Positions 25,239-35,374 of a DNA stretch of 64,000 bases are shown piece after piece. The DNA is from Acinetobacter sp. WCHA55 (GTDB taxonomy: Bacteria > Pseudomonadota > Gammaproteobacteria > Pseudomonadales > Moraxellaceae), in NCBI RefSeq assembly GCF_002165305.2, contig NZ_CP032284.1, positions 1 through 64,000 on the forward strand, given 5' to 3'. Each line of letters begins with the position of its first letter. Position 1 is the first letter of the stretch. Both the position numbers and the translations under genes were made by a program. The notes beneath the pieces are model-generated. The model saw nothing but the letters and a program-made list of their open reading frames with translations. It was not told where the DNA came from and made no database searches.

Positions 25239-27278
25239 TCAATCCACCCCTAGCCCCTTAAACACAGCATCCACCGGATCTGCATAAAAGCTGGTCTGGA
25301 ACTTGGTAAACAGTTCCACAGGAATCGTAGGGATATCTGCCGCACTACTCATTGGTAAGGCAACTTTCTTGGCACCCGCATCAAAAGCAACTTGCAGACA
25401 TTCGGCAATACTTTCCACCGGTGTAACAGAACCACCCAAGCTCATATCACCCAGTACCACCATCTGACTTTGTACCGATCGTCCTAACAGGCCAGAAGCG
25501 AAAGCCACTAAACTTGGCAAGGCAAGATGGCTGAGCGGGCCGGTATTCTGTAATTCCACCACATGTAAGTGGAAATCATGTTCCAGCACCTTACTGCCCC
25601 CCGAGATCCGGGATGCATTGGCCTTGAAGTAATCAAAAGCAATCTTGACCTGTTCTTTGGCACTGCTTGAATTCCATAAGCCAGATGTCGCCAATTTTCC
25701 TGAACCTTTGGTCACTTGAAGTTCTAAGCGGTATAACCCCGGCATGCCCTTATTACTGAGCCCAATAGTGTAGAGGAAGCCTGATTTGGCTGGCCCTTCA
25801 GGAATGAGTCCACCTCCACCGTGCTCTTTGACTGAAACAAAGTGCTCTTCAAGCGTGTCATTATCGATATAGCTGAAATGAACGTCATAGAATTCCATGC
25901 CACCAATTTTCTTCAGCTGCTCTTTGACACGCCGGCGTACCTGCAGCGCATATTGAAGACATTGCCGTACATCTTCTTTATTAAACTGACCGTGTGGGTA
26001 GAGCAGCTTCATCAATCCAGAAACTGTCTTGCGAACGGCAATCACATCACGCTGATTCAGGTTATTCCCTAGCTTGAAGTACTTCTCAATGGCATCCGCA
26101 AAACTACGCTTACGCATTTCCCGGAAGAATTCAGCAAGATAATCAACGATTAGACCATAACGGTTGGTAAAGAATTCCGGACGCATTTTTGGAATTTCCC
26201 AACCCGGGATATAGGCATGAAAGCGATCAAAGAATGCTGAATCGATCATTGCTTCAGGGAACGGCGCCAACAGATGGCTGGTTTTAACCAGAGATTCCAC
26301 ACTTTGGTTGATATTACCCACAAAAACCATCGAAGCTGAGGCTTCCATCTGTTCACGACCACGGGCAAAAGATCCTGAGGCCATATAGTCTTTCATGATC
26401 TGAACGCCATCTTTGTCCTTAAAGGAAATACCGGCAACTTCATCAAAGGCCACCACATCCCACAACCCCACCAGACCAATACGGCGGCTACTCATGTTAT
26501 AGAACAGATTGGCGACAGTGGTTTGCCCACCTGAAACTAGAATACTATTCGGTGAACACTCTTTGTAAATATGGCTTTTCCCGGTACCGCGTGGTCCAAG
26601 TTCACAGACGTTATAGTTATTTTCAACGAACGGAACCATACGCGCTAATAGGTGCCATTGCACGTCCTCTTTTAACGAAGCCGGTTCCATGCCGATCGAA
26701 CGGATTAAACTCTCGCGCCACTGATCAGTGCTTAATGCTGCTCTGCCACTGAAAAGTTCATCCATATTCATATTCGGCATTTGAATCGGCTTGAGTAAAC
26801 TCACCCCAAATGGAGAACTAGTCTGTCCTTCTTCAAAATAATAACTGAGCGTAGCAATGACCCAGATACCACCAACAAGTAATTTTTCATACTCTTTGAC
26901 GATGCCTGCCGAGATTTCGGCATCTTTGATGCCCAGATTACTAAATGATGCTTCGTATTTGTCTTTACGCTCATTCAGCTTTACGGTCACCCGATCAATG
27001 ACCTTATAACTGCCCCGTTCACGAACCAGGGATTTCACCTTCTCAGCTTCATCAGGTCGTACATAGTTCTCTGCCAGAACCGTCTTTACGTTACGTAGTC
27101 CCTGTTCAATGATCTCTGGATCATCCGAGGCACAGTACATCCCTAGCAGGTATTCGAGTACATAGACCGGGACATTGGCCCCTTCTTTGATCAGTTTAGT
27201 CAGATCCTTACGTACCACCCGCCCAGCAAAGTGTTCATTCAGCAGCTGATCCAGTTCTTTATCGTTAGCAGATTCCAT
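25239..27278 (-). CDS. brxL: BREX protein BrxL (AAA+ with Lon-like C-terminal domain)
   Basis: A 679-residue BrxL, the usual length. The AAA+ Walker A is GPRGTGKSHIYKE near residue 229 and Walker B VVAFDEVAGISF lies near 275. The C-terminal ~200 residues follow the Lon protease fold (HDFHLHVVELQNTGPLSHLALPS, VLGDMSLGGSVTPVESIAECL). The catalytic Lys of true Lon is replaced in this last segment, so proteolysis is unlikely. BrxL is the last core gene of type I BREX and is needed for phage exclusion, probably as a DNA-binding AAA+ ring. It is 29 bp after pglZ. Confidence 0.93.
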   Translation of the reverse strand: MESANDKELDQLLNEHFAGRVVRKDLTKLIKEGANVPVYVLEYLLGMYCASDDPEIIEQGLRNVKTVLAENYVRPDEAEKVKSLVRERGSYKVIDRVTVKLNERKDKYEASFSNLGIKDAEISAGIVKEYEKLLVGGIWVIATLSYYFEEGQTSSPFGVSLLKPIQMPNMNMDELFSGRAALSTDQWRESLIRSIGMEPASLKEDVQWHLLARMVPFVENNYNVCELGPRGTGKSHIYKECSPNSILVSGGQTTVANLFYNMSSRRIGLVGLWDVVAFDEVAGISFKDKDGVQIMKDYMASGSFARGREQMEASASMVFVGNINQSVESLVKTSHLLAPFPEAMIDSAFFDRFHAYIPGWEIPKMRPEFFTNRYGLIVDYLAEFFREMRKRSFADAIEKYFKLGNNLNQRDVIAVRKTVSGLMKLLYPHGQFNKEDVRQCLQYALQVRRRVKEQLKKIGGMEFYDVHFSYIDNDTLEEHFVSVKEHGGGGLIPEGPAKSGFLYTIGLSNKGMPGLYRLELQVTKGSGKLATSGLWNSSSAKEQVKIAFDYFKANASRISGGSKVLEHDFHLHVVELQNTGPLSHLALPSLVAFASGLLGRSVQSQMVVLGDMSLGGSVTPVESIAECLQVAFDAGAKKVALPMSSAADIPTIPVELFTKFQTSFYADPVDAVFKGLGVD

Positions 27279-27307
27279 GTAGGCTACGCTCTATCGTTAA
27301 TTCGTTA

Positions 27308-29932
27308 TCAGAAGAAGTCATCGGTAAATGCCAAATCAATGGTGACCTTATAGCGTTGCATCTCGATATTCAGGTCTTTGTCCTTCAGTACCAGGAAGTA
27401 ATCTTTCTTACGGTCAAAATCAGTGCCAGACAATGACAGTCTGACCTGTTTGACCCGATCGGCAACAGAATCGGTAGCGCTATCAAAAGTCAAAGTTTCT
27501 TCACTGGAAACTTTAAGATCCCCATCATAAATGGCAATGGATAAAGTCACTGGCATGACCAGCTCACTGACAGCTTCAGTTTGCATCAAATCAAACTTCT
27601 GGATGTTATTGACCATCTTCAGCGTGGATTTGGTAGAAATGACCTCAACTTTACGCTTGGTCCGCTGTCCAGCCTTTTCACCACGTAGCTGTTTTACCAT
27701 CAGTACCGGTACCACAATTTCCTGAGGCATGATGCCGCCATGCACGAAACGTGAGCCTCCTACGAAATGGAAACGGTTCGCCCCTTTTGGAATCCAGAAA
27801 TCAGTCGCAGATAATGTGCCTGCCGTAGCTTGGGTTGAGCCTTTCCATGCTTCCTTGCTCTCTGGTAAACCATGCCCAATCACATAGCGTTTTTTGCTTT
27901 TCAATGTATTCGCAGGTTTTTCAGTCAAGCTTGAACGATCCGCAGATTCTAATTTACTTTGCTGGAACAAGAAGCCATGGTCGGCTGTGATCAACAGGGT
28001 AGAAATATTGAAATGCATCAAGATTTTGCGGCTAAGTTCAGTCAGCTCTTCAATGGCATGTTCCACCGCCATAAAGGTTTCTGATTCTGTAGAGGCACTG
28101 TCTCCCCGAGCATCAATCACGTTGTGATAAACGTAAATCAAATCATGGTCTTTAAGTGCTTCACGGCCTTCATCACGCGACCAACCTTTTACCGTTTCAG
28201 CGGTAACCGCCAATCCATTATAGGCAGCCAGAATTTTGGATCGTGCTGCAGTCCCTTTGCTGGACTGCCCATCTACTAAAACATCATCACCTGCGGCCTC
28301 TTTGTACTCCAAAGTCTGATGCGGCAACAACGAGGCCATGCCAAGTGTGGTGTAACTTGGGACAACGCCCAGCTGTGAAGACAATGTCGCTTCAGAATAT
28401 CGCTTTTCATTGATACGATCACGCAGCTCTACCGCAGCTTCATAACGGAAAGCATCACTGATAATCACCACAATACGGCGTTTCGTTGCGGAACTGAGTA
28501 AGGGTCTAACGTGAGTATCGTAGAAGTTCTGCTGATTTGGGATATCTGCCATTTTCCAGACATTCAAGCGTTGCTCAGCTTCAATCCGCTCGCCCCAGTT
28601 GCGTGCCAAGTGGTCAATAAACCAGTAGGAATAGCAATTTTCCACTTCTTCATCGAGTTTTTTCAGGATATCGACATGAGCGCGTTGAGAAGCAGCACTG
28701 TAGTGGCGATAGGCCATATCAAAGCGATACAACTCCTGCTCGTAGGCTTTATACAAAGCTTCACTGGAGTCGAAATAGAAACCGGCATCAAACTGCTGTC
28801 GCAGGCTAAACAGCTCAATGGCTGCCTGCAACGCTGTATAGACAGTACGATATTTACGGCGTGTTGCATCATCCTTATGTTTGGAAGCCCAATAACCATC
28901 CAGACGGGTAGAAATAATCGTTCTGAAATGTTCCAGTTCAGCTTTGGTTGCTGCAGGGATATGACTGGCCAAATCAACAATGATCTTTTGTTCAATCACT
29001 TCAAAGGTCATGACATCCAGCAGCTGCCCCAGATCAAAGGCCCCGACCTTCTCCTGAATTCGCAGTGCATTCGCCACGGTCTGGGAAAGCGTATCGAAGG
29101 TTGGGTAATATTTAGAACTGTCTCTCCAGCGCGACAAAAAGGCTCTAGCCGTCGCACGGGAGCTGACGGATGACATCACCAGTTCTTGAGCCCATAGCGG
29201 TATATCGCCCAGGCTTTCACAGAAACCTGTAGTCATCAAACGGATAAAGAACGTACCGAGCTTGAATGGTGCTTCCCCATTCAATTCTTCAACCGATGCT
29301 GGATAACCAATTTCCGCCTGTAATGCGGTGACCAAAGCTGGCACCAGTTGGAATTTTTCCAGTTCAGCAAAGGAGTCTGGATTGACTTCCAGAGCCAGGT
29401 TCTGCTGTACCATTTCATCTGCCAGTGCCAGAACGATATGCATAAGTTCGGCACTGTCAGCCTTGACCACAGCTGCAATCATGGCCATATCCAGATCCTG
29501 TGCATCTGCATCAGGCTGGATATAGCGTTTTAAGGTGCTCAGACGCGCTTTGGCTTTGAGGAACTCTTCACGTTTGGCCAGATGTTCTCTTAGACTCTGC
29601 TGCTGTAAACCCAGCCCATTGAAAATAATCGAGAAACGATCGGCATAGAAGCTGCGAGAATATAGCTTAATGTCCAGTAACCAGTCTTTTTCGGTTTCAG
29701 GCTCAGGGCTTGGAAAATACAGCAAGTATTTGCCCTGCTGATCTTGCAGCTCCAGTTTAAGCTTAATCTCTAGGCTCGACTCTTCTGCCATATTCAGAAT
29801 CTGGACATCATTCAGCTTTAATGCATGTACTTCTTCAGTAAAAGACTGCTCAGCATCGTACCAAAAGACAATTCGATGATTTTCAGTGTAGAAAGCTTGT
29901 TCGAGGCCTTGTTTAAGTTGGTTAATATTCAT
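27308..29932 (-). CDS. pglZ: BREX protein PglZ (alkaline-phosphatase superfamily)
   Basis: An 874-residue PglZ of the type I BREX-1 kind. The alkaline phosphatase fold is marked by IVVIISDAFRYEAAVEL near residue 490 and LLITADHGFLFQQ near 650, the metal-ligand segments. The N-terminal half is the helical PglZ extension. It is an essential core protein of BREX phage exclusion and host methylation. Its start overlaps the stop of the TOPRIM-like gene, so it is coupled to the nested pair upstream. Confidence 0.95.
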   Translation of the reverse strand: MNINQLKQGLEQAFYTENHRIVFWYDAEQSFTEEVHALKLNDVQILNMAEESSLEIKLKLELQDQQGKYLLYFPSPEPETEKDWLLDIKLYSRSFYADRFSIIFNGLGLQQQSLREHLAKREEFLKAKARLSTLKRYIQPDADAQDLDMAMIAAVVKADSAELMHIVLALADEMVQQNLALEVNPDSFAELEKFQLVPALVTALQAEIGYPASVEELNGEAPFKLGTFFIRLMTTGFCESLGDIPLWAQELVMSSVSSRATARAFLSRWRDSSKYYPTFDTLSQTVANALRIQEKVGAFDLGQLLDVMTFEVIEQKIIVDLASHIPAATKAELEHFRTIISTRLDGYWASKHKDDATRRKYRTVYTALQAAIELFSLRQQFDAGFYFDSSEALYKAYEQELYRFDMAYRHYSAASQRAHVDILKKLDEEVENCYSYWFIDHLARNWGERIEAEQRLNVWKMADIPNQQNFYDTHVRPLLSSATKRRIVVIISDAFRYEAAVELRDRINEKRYSEATLSSQLGVVPSYTTLGMASLLPHQTLEYKEAAGDDVLVDGQSSKGTAARSKILAAYNGLAVTAETVKGWSRDEGREALKDHDLIYVYHNVIDARGDSASTESETFMAVEHAIEELTELSRKILMHFNISTLLITADHGFLFQQSKLESADRSSLTEKPANTLKSKKRYVIGHGLPESKEAWKGSTQATAGTLSATDFWIPKGANRFHFVGGSRFVHGGIMPQEIVVPVLMVKQLRGEKAGQRTKRKVEVISTKSTLKMVNNIQKFDLMQTEAVSELVMPVTLSIAIYDGDLKVSSEETLTFDSATDSVADRVKQVRLSLSGTDFDRKKDYFLVLKDKDLNIEMQRYKVTIDLAFTDDFF

Positions 29933-30669
29933 TAAACAACTCCCATCGCCAGCTTTACAACCTCTTCTAAATCACTTTTGAATATATTAAATGAAGACAT
30001 ATTTATACTAGTAATATCGATCTCTTTATTATTAATTAGCTGTGCCATATCTAACCCATTAGTTTTTCCATCTAATGACTCTGCAAGCTGCTCTTTTAAG
30101 GGATTTTTACCATTATCATTTCCTGATTCATCCTCTAAACAGTCACAATGTTGATATGGATTTTGCTTGGTAGCACATAACAACCATGCTTCGGATTTTG
30201 GTTTAGGAATCATTGCCACTCCTAAGTCATAATCCTCCGCCCTAAAGCCAGCTATAATCGAATTACGTTTATCATTCCAATTTCCCCGCCCTGCGGAGGA
30301 AGTACCATCTGCATCTCTAAACAATACCGCAATAACGTTATCATCTACTTCGGTAGCTTTATTTCTTGCAATAGAGGCTAAAGCTCGAGCATTTTCAAAA
30401 AAATATTTCGTTTCAGCTGGTTTTTTTTTACCCCTTAAAGACATTGCCTTACGCTGAGGCGGTTGTTTATTTTCAGCTAAATAAGATTCAGATACGTAAC
30501 TTACTAATTCACAAACCAAATGTGACATTTCAAAACCTTGGTTTAGCTCTATAAGCTGATCTACTATGATTGCCATAGGACCTTCTTGAAAATCAGCTCT
30601 ATCACATACTGCTGAACTACGACAGACACCAATATCACTAGGGCCTTCACCACTTAATAATAGGTACAC
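29932..30669 (-). CDS. TOPRIM/DUF4276-like protein nested in BREX
   Basis: A 245-residue protein starting at GTG. LLLSGEGPSDIG at residues 3-14 supplies the acidic Glu/Asp pair. VIAVLFRDADGTSS near residue 117 gives a DxD-like strand, and PKPKSEAWLLC near 155 the third motif. This pattern is the TOPRIM-like DUF4276 arrangement seen in nucleases partnered with SMC-type ATPases. The gene follows the ATPase gene by 3 bp and overlaps pglZ. Together with the ATPase it looks like a split OLD-type nuclease module inserted in the BREX operon. Confidence 0.65.
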   Translation of the reverse strand: MYLLLSGEGPSDIGVCRSSAVCDRADFQEGPMAIIVDQLIELNQGFEMSHLVCELVSYVSESYLAENKQPPQRKAMSLRGKKKPAETKYFFENARALASIARNKATEVDDNVIAVLFRDADGTSSAGRGNWNDKRNSIIAGFRAEDYDLGVAMIPKPKSEAWLLCATKQNPYQHCDCLEDESGNDNGKNPLKEQLAESLDGKTNGLDMAQLINNKEIDITSINMSSFNIFKSDLEEVVKLAMGVV

Positions 30670-30672
30670 GTA

Positions 30673-31800
30673 TTAATCCTCAGCAGGAAGAGATTCAATT
30701 TCTAAATACAATCTTGTTAAATCTGTATCAATAAAAGCTTCGCCTGGACCCATAAATTTAAGTTTCTTAGCCATAGAAGGGATATCAAAAAGTTTTATTG
30801 CTTTTGTATACCCTTCTGTACTCTTATACAGGTATATAACACCTGCTCTTGCAACATCATCATCCATGAAATTCAGAATCATAGGGCTATGTGTCGTAAC
30901 CAATATCTGATCGTCAGAATTAATTAAATGATCTATTAAATATTCTATAAGTTCAGGATTAATACCATTTTCAATCTCATCGAACAGGAGAAATGCTTTT
31001 CCAATATCAAGCTGTAGTAAAATGGCCATCAAACGTAGCATGCCATCATTTAGATGACGAGCTGTTGTGATTAATTTTTTATTCCTAAATGATTCAACAA
31101 TTTCTAATTGCTTCCAACCTGATTTCAATGATTTAGTCTTAACTTCATCTAATTGAGGATAAACTTTAACTAATTCTTTTCCTAACATCTCCTTTGTTTC
31201 CATTCCAGACTCATGGATAAAAGCAGATAGTTTTTCACCACCTAAACCAAGTTTACCTTCCGCACTTCTATTTCTACTTCTTAAAAGTTCCGGGCTAAGC
31301 AAATCTAATGATCGGATGTTAAGTATTTTATCTTTAACAGCTTTTAATGTTTGTTCTTGAAGATTTTCTTTAAGTCGAGAAAGTATAGAACCTTGATATT
31401 CAAAGACAATATCTTGTCTACTTGAATGATATGTATATACTGAATCTTCAACGGATAAAATTTTCTCCCCATTTTGTGTAATTGTTTCCTTCGTACAACT
31501 TAAAGAACTTCGATTGAAACTTCCTGCCCAAACCAATTCTTGACCTTCAATTTCAAGCACAATTCTAAAGTCAATATTACTTTTCTTAGTTAGTTTAGAA
31601 TTTAAATCTGACTTCTCCCAACTGCGCATTTTTAACCAGGCATCGATATCTCCGACCATCAATTGTGATACGAAATCTAAGGCTTGTAGTACAGTGGATT
31701 TTCCAGAACCGTTTAGCCCCACAATACAATTAAACTTAGCTAGTTCAAGTTTGAAATCAACCAGGGATTTAAAATTATCAACCCATATAGATTTAATCAT
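30673..31800 (-). CDS. SMC/ABC-type ATPase nested in BREX
   Basis: A 375-residue AAA ATPase of the OLD/RecF-like class. The P-loop VGLNGSGKSTVLQAL is at residues 27-41. An ABC signature-like segment (LNDGMLRLMAILLQ) is near 250, Walker B AFLLFDEIENGINPELI near 272, and the H-loop VTTHSPMIL near 302. No nuclease domain is fused; the TOPRIM-like protein next door likely supplies it. The gene is 6 bp after pglX in the same transcript. Such ATPase-nuclease pairs are common extra defence modules inside BREX loci. Confidence 0.85.
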   Translation of the reverse strand: MIKSIWVDNFKSLVDFKLELAKFNCIVGLNGSGKSTVLQALDFVSQLMVGDIDAWLKMRSWEKSDLNSKLTKKSNIDFRIVLEIEGQELVWAGSFNRSSLSCTKETITQNGEKILSVEDSVYTYHSSRQDIVFEYQGSILSRLKENLQEQTLKAVKDKILNIRSLDLLSPELLRSRNRSAEGKLGLGGEKLSAFIHESGMETKEMLGKELVKVYPQLDEVKTKSLKSGWKQLEIVESFRNKKLITTARHLNDGMLRLMAILLQLDIGKAFLLFDEIENGINPELIEYLIDHLINSDDQILVTTHSPMILNFMDDDVARAGVIYLYKSTEGYTKAIKLFDIPSMAKKLKFMGPGEAFIDTDLTRLYLEIESLPAED

Positions 31801-31806
31801 CTACCA

Positions 31807-34800
31807 CTACTCCCCACTACCACCCGTAATATCCTTAACATTCGCCAACAAGTCCCCAAACTTGCCATAGTTCACTTTCACACCATCATCTAGATCCAGT
31901 GAAATACGCTGATCGGCATAGTGACGCAGTTTTTCCTCAAAGCTACTGAGTTCAGCCTGTTGCTTATGCAGATCCTGCAGTTTTTTCTCGATACGTTTGA
32001 TTTCAGCCGCAGAGTCACTGCTTTCTTTTGCTGTTTCCAGAGAGTTGGCATACGCAGCCATTTTGGAAATCAGTGGCATCACGTATTCGGTACGCATACG
32101 TGCCAAAGTACTTTCGTTATAGCGGTGCAAGTATACCAACGCCTGGAAAGCGCCTTGCTTACCACTGCTGAATAACCAGTAGATCGGGCGCTTTTTATAG
32201 GTCTGCATATGGTCTTTATAGAACTTGCTGGCGAGGTAACGGCGAATGGTGTCTTCAGCCGTTTCACTGGCTTTTTTATCCAAGCTTTCAGCCAGCCACT
32301 GCATATTGGCATCCAGTGTCTCTTTCCCCCAAACGGCAGTTAAGAACTCTCGAATACGGTGCGTTGCATCATCTTCAAACCAGTGCATTTCGGTCAGTGG
32401 AATAATGCCGTCAGCATCGGCTGGAAATTTTTGATAACGACTCGCATCAAAGTCTTGATTGCCTGCATGAGCATAGATTAGACCTGGTTCATCCAGGCTA
32501 TAGCGTCCCATCATGCAGCCAAGTGCATAAGATACTAAACGCTGGCTGTCTTTTTCACGGTCGGCACGAGTCAGCGTGATTTGCTCATCTGGTACATCAG
32601 GCGTGAGTTCATCCTGTAAACCATAAGCATCAATAAACAGCTTGTTGTTTTCTTCTTCCAGACATTTCATTTCAGCCACAGCTTCAGCATTTTGCTGTTG
32701 CCATGTATTAAAGGCTTGTTCTAAGTTTGGCTGCTGGGTACGAATAATTGGGTTTTGAGCAAAATCCCATGAGGTTTCGTAGGAATCCCAATCTCTTTGA
32801 GATATTGTCAATAAATTTTTATATATTTTTTCTATTTCTCTATTAAATTCAATTAATTTGGAAGGAAATGGCAAAAGGTTAAAATAACCAACATGAAAAT
32901 GAAGAGTTGGATTAAGTATTTTTGTCATCATATTAACAAATTTGTTATTACAATAACATAAAACTATTTTCTCTATTTTATTATCGGTGGGGAAAGCACA
33001 ATGACCAGTATTCGAGAATAAAAACCCATTACTATATTTTCGAAATGAATTATTCGCTGAGGTAATATCAGACCATGAAATAAATGGTTTAAAATACTTG
33101 TTTTCAGAAGGTAAATGATTTCCTAATGTTTTCAAAAGATCTCTATTATTTTTATCGAATGCTATTACATACTCTTGATTACCATACCATTTTCTATAAC
33201 TCCCACCTTTGTTAAGCGGATACCATTTTTTGTTGTTTTCCCATCCCTCTTGTGCTGAATCAAGGTTTAAACCTAATTTTGAAAAGTTAATTTCCCAATA
33301 TAATCTAAAGAATCGACTGTCCTGACCTGTTCCTAATCCTTGCTTAGCTTCTAAGATATTACCTAACGAATTTTCTGAGAAGAATATATTCCGAACATTT
33401 TCACTAACCCAATAAGCCACAGGACTACCTGGAATTTTCTTAAAATCATCTTGAATAGTCGAATCAAATCGATTTAGTCCTGCTTTAAGTTCAATCTCTT
33501 TTTGATCCTGATCTGTATTCACAAGCCTAAAAAATACTGGCTTAAATCCATTTAGATGTTTACCTTGCATCACAAATGCAGTGGTTTGTACAACTTCACC
33601 TGAAATTTCAGGAAATGCTCGTGCACCTAAGTGTGCCATGGTTTGAATCGTACGATCTTGTAATAACTTTTCACGCATTGCTTCATAAGATGACAGGAAC
33701 ATCCAGCTTTGCATGGTCACCATGCTATTAAAGCCACTGTCTTTACACCAAGCAAACCCACGTTCAATAAACATGCTGAATAAATCAGATTTACTATCTG
33801 GGAACTTTTTCTTGGCAAAATCTTTTAAGATTGCATTCATTTTTCCTCCACCCATATAAGGTGGATTCGCAATCACAGCATCATATTGTTTAGCAAGTAA
33901 TTTAGCTTGTTGAACTAAAGGTAATAACTCTTGTGCTGACTGCTGCGCAAAAATATCCCCTGAATCCAAAGCTTTATTCAGCTTGCTTTCTAAATCAGGC
34001 AACTTTTTAGCAAATGATGCAGGAATTTGAATCAAAGATCCAAAGGTCGAAGCATGTTCAAATAGATCCAGTAATTCTTTTAAATCAGCCTGTGTAATAT
34101 CAGTGTTTGCCAAATCCTGACTGAATGCATCTAAACGCTCAGGCTGACTATCCCGCAACGCAATAATATTCAGCTTCGGTGGATTGCTAAATAAACGGCG
34201 GTCATCCTCACGCGCTTTCATCAACAGTGCAAAACTCGCCAATTGTGCCGCACGGGTATCAATATCAATCCCGTACAGGTTATTTTCCAGAATCAAACGT
34301 GGAATATCGCGGCTACGGTAACCACGTTCTAAATAAATCGCTTTTAAGCAGTCATAAGCTTCCACCAGAATGTGCCCCGAACCACAAGCCGGATCGAGTA
34401 CTGTAATGCTTTCAGGGTTTAAGGTATCGCCATCTTCACTGATCCGCACATCAATCAGTTGTTTTAATTGTGCATTGACTTCATTACTTTGCTCAGCCGG
34501 CTGAATATAGTATTCCCAACTACTCGCTAGCGTACTTTCTGGATGTGCCATCAGCCATAAGCGGCCGACACTGTTCTGTACCAAATATTTTACAATCCAG
34601 TTCGGGGTGAAGAGTTGTGTCGCTGCAGGAATATCTTCACTTTTGACGACTTTACCAATGACTTGATCTTTCTTTTCAGAAATATAGAACTGATACAGCC
34701 AGCCAATAATCTGTACATCCGACCAGTCTTCTTCCGGAATGCTGCTCACTAAATCACGGATCAACGAATCGGTTTTAGTCAGGTTATCCGGTAACAGTAG

Positions 34801-35328
34801 TTCAGATTCATCAGAAACCTGTTCGAACAGCAGTGGCATGACCTGATTCAACGCATGACACTGCGCCAATAACAGCTCTCGATACAGCTCTTCGTCTTTA
34901 TTGCCATCCAGCTTAAGCTCAGCCACACGGCTGGCATCTAAACCTGGTAGGTCGATATCCAGACATTCTTCCAGAAGCTGTGGCAAGCCTGCACTACCAT
35001 CTGCACTACTCAGTACACGACGGCCATGATCGAGTAAGCCTTTGCATTCCATATAGCGAATGGCACAGAGACGGTTAAACCAGCTGTAAGCGATATAATC
35101 AATCGTCTGCTCAAAACTGCTGGTTTGAATGCGCTTGATCAGCTTCTCACGAGGTTTCATGACGGATAGCGGAAAAACCTGATCGCCAATCAGCAGCAAG
35201 TCGCCTTTCTGTTCAGCCGGTAAAATGCTGTCTGTGCTGATGCCATATTTGGCGGCCTGCTTGCGCATCGCTGCGATAAAATCATTACGTGCTTGCGGTG
35301 CGTATTTTTTAATATGACTGGTATTCAT
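31807..35328 (-). CDS. pglX: BREX adenine-specific DNA methyltransferase PglX
   Basis: An 1173-residue PglX. The SAM-binding motif DPACGSGHILVEAYD is near residue 313 and the catalytic NPPY motif (VIANPPYMGGGKM) near 488, placing it with gamma N6-adenine methyltransferases. The long C-terminal part holds target recognition and helical domains. It methylates a non-palindromic site to mark host DNA and is required for BREX exclusion. The stretch 32770-33480 is more AT-rich than its flanks and covers the likely target-recognition region, which fits exchange of specificity domains. Confidence 0.95.
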   Translation of the reverse strand: MNTSHIKKYAPQARNDFIAAMRKQAAKYGISTDSILPAEQKGDLLLIGDQVFPLSVMKPREKLIKRIQTSSFEQTIDYIAYSWFNRLCAIRYMECKGLLDHGRRVLSSADGSAGLPQLLEECLDIDLPGLDASRVAELKLDGNKDEELYRELLLAQCHALNQVMPLLFEQVSDESELLLPDNLTKTDSLIRDLVSSIPEEDWSDVQIIGWLYQFYISEKKDQVIGKVVKSEDIPAATQLFTPNWIVKYLVQNSVGRLWLMAHPESTLASSWEYYIQPAEQSNEVNAQLKQLIDVRISEDGDTLNPESITVLDPACGSGHILVEAYDCLKAIYLERGYRSRDIPRLILENNLYGIDIDTRAAQLASFALLMKAREDDRRLFSNPPKLNIIALRDSQPERLDAFSQDLANTDITQADLKELLDLFEHASTFGSLIQIPASFAKKLPDLESKLNKALDSGDIFAQQSAQELLPLVQQAKLLAKQYDAVIANPPYMGGGKMNAILKDFAKKKFPDSKSDLFSMFIERGFAWCKDSGFNSMVTMQSWMFLSSYEAMREKLLQDRTIQTMAHLGARAFPEISGEVVQTTAFVMQGKHLNGFKPVFFRLVNTDQDQKEIELKAGLNRFDSTIQDDFKKIPGSPVAYWVSENVRNIFFSENSLGNILEAKQGLGTGQDSRFFRLYWEINFSKLGLNLDSAQEGWENNKKWYPLNKGGSYRKWYGNQEYVIAFDKNNRDLLKTLGNHLPSENKYFKPFISWSDITSANNSFRKYSNGFLFSNTGHCAFPTDNKIEKIVLCYCNNKFVNMMTKILNPTLHFHVGYFNLLPFPSKLIEFNREIEKIYKNLLTISQRDWDSYETSWDFAQNPIIRTQQPNLEQAFNTWQQQNAEAVAEMKCLEEENNKLFIDAYGLQDELTPDVPDEQITLTRADREKDSQRLVSYALGCMMGRYSLDEPGLIYAHAGNQDFDASRYQKFPADADGIIPLTEMHWFEDDATHRIREFLTAVWGKETLDANMQWLAESLDKKASETAEDTIRRYLASKFYKDHMQTYKKRPIYWLFSSGKQGAFQALVYLHRYNESTLARMRTEYVMPLISKMAAYANSLETAKESSDSAAEIKRIEKKLQDLHKQQAELSSFEEKLRHYADQRISLDLDDGVKVNYGKFGDLLANVKDITGGSGE

Positions 35329-35374
35329 CTTTAAACCTTTAATTAATGACTGATGCCGATATCCCTAAGCCCTG

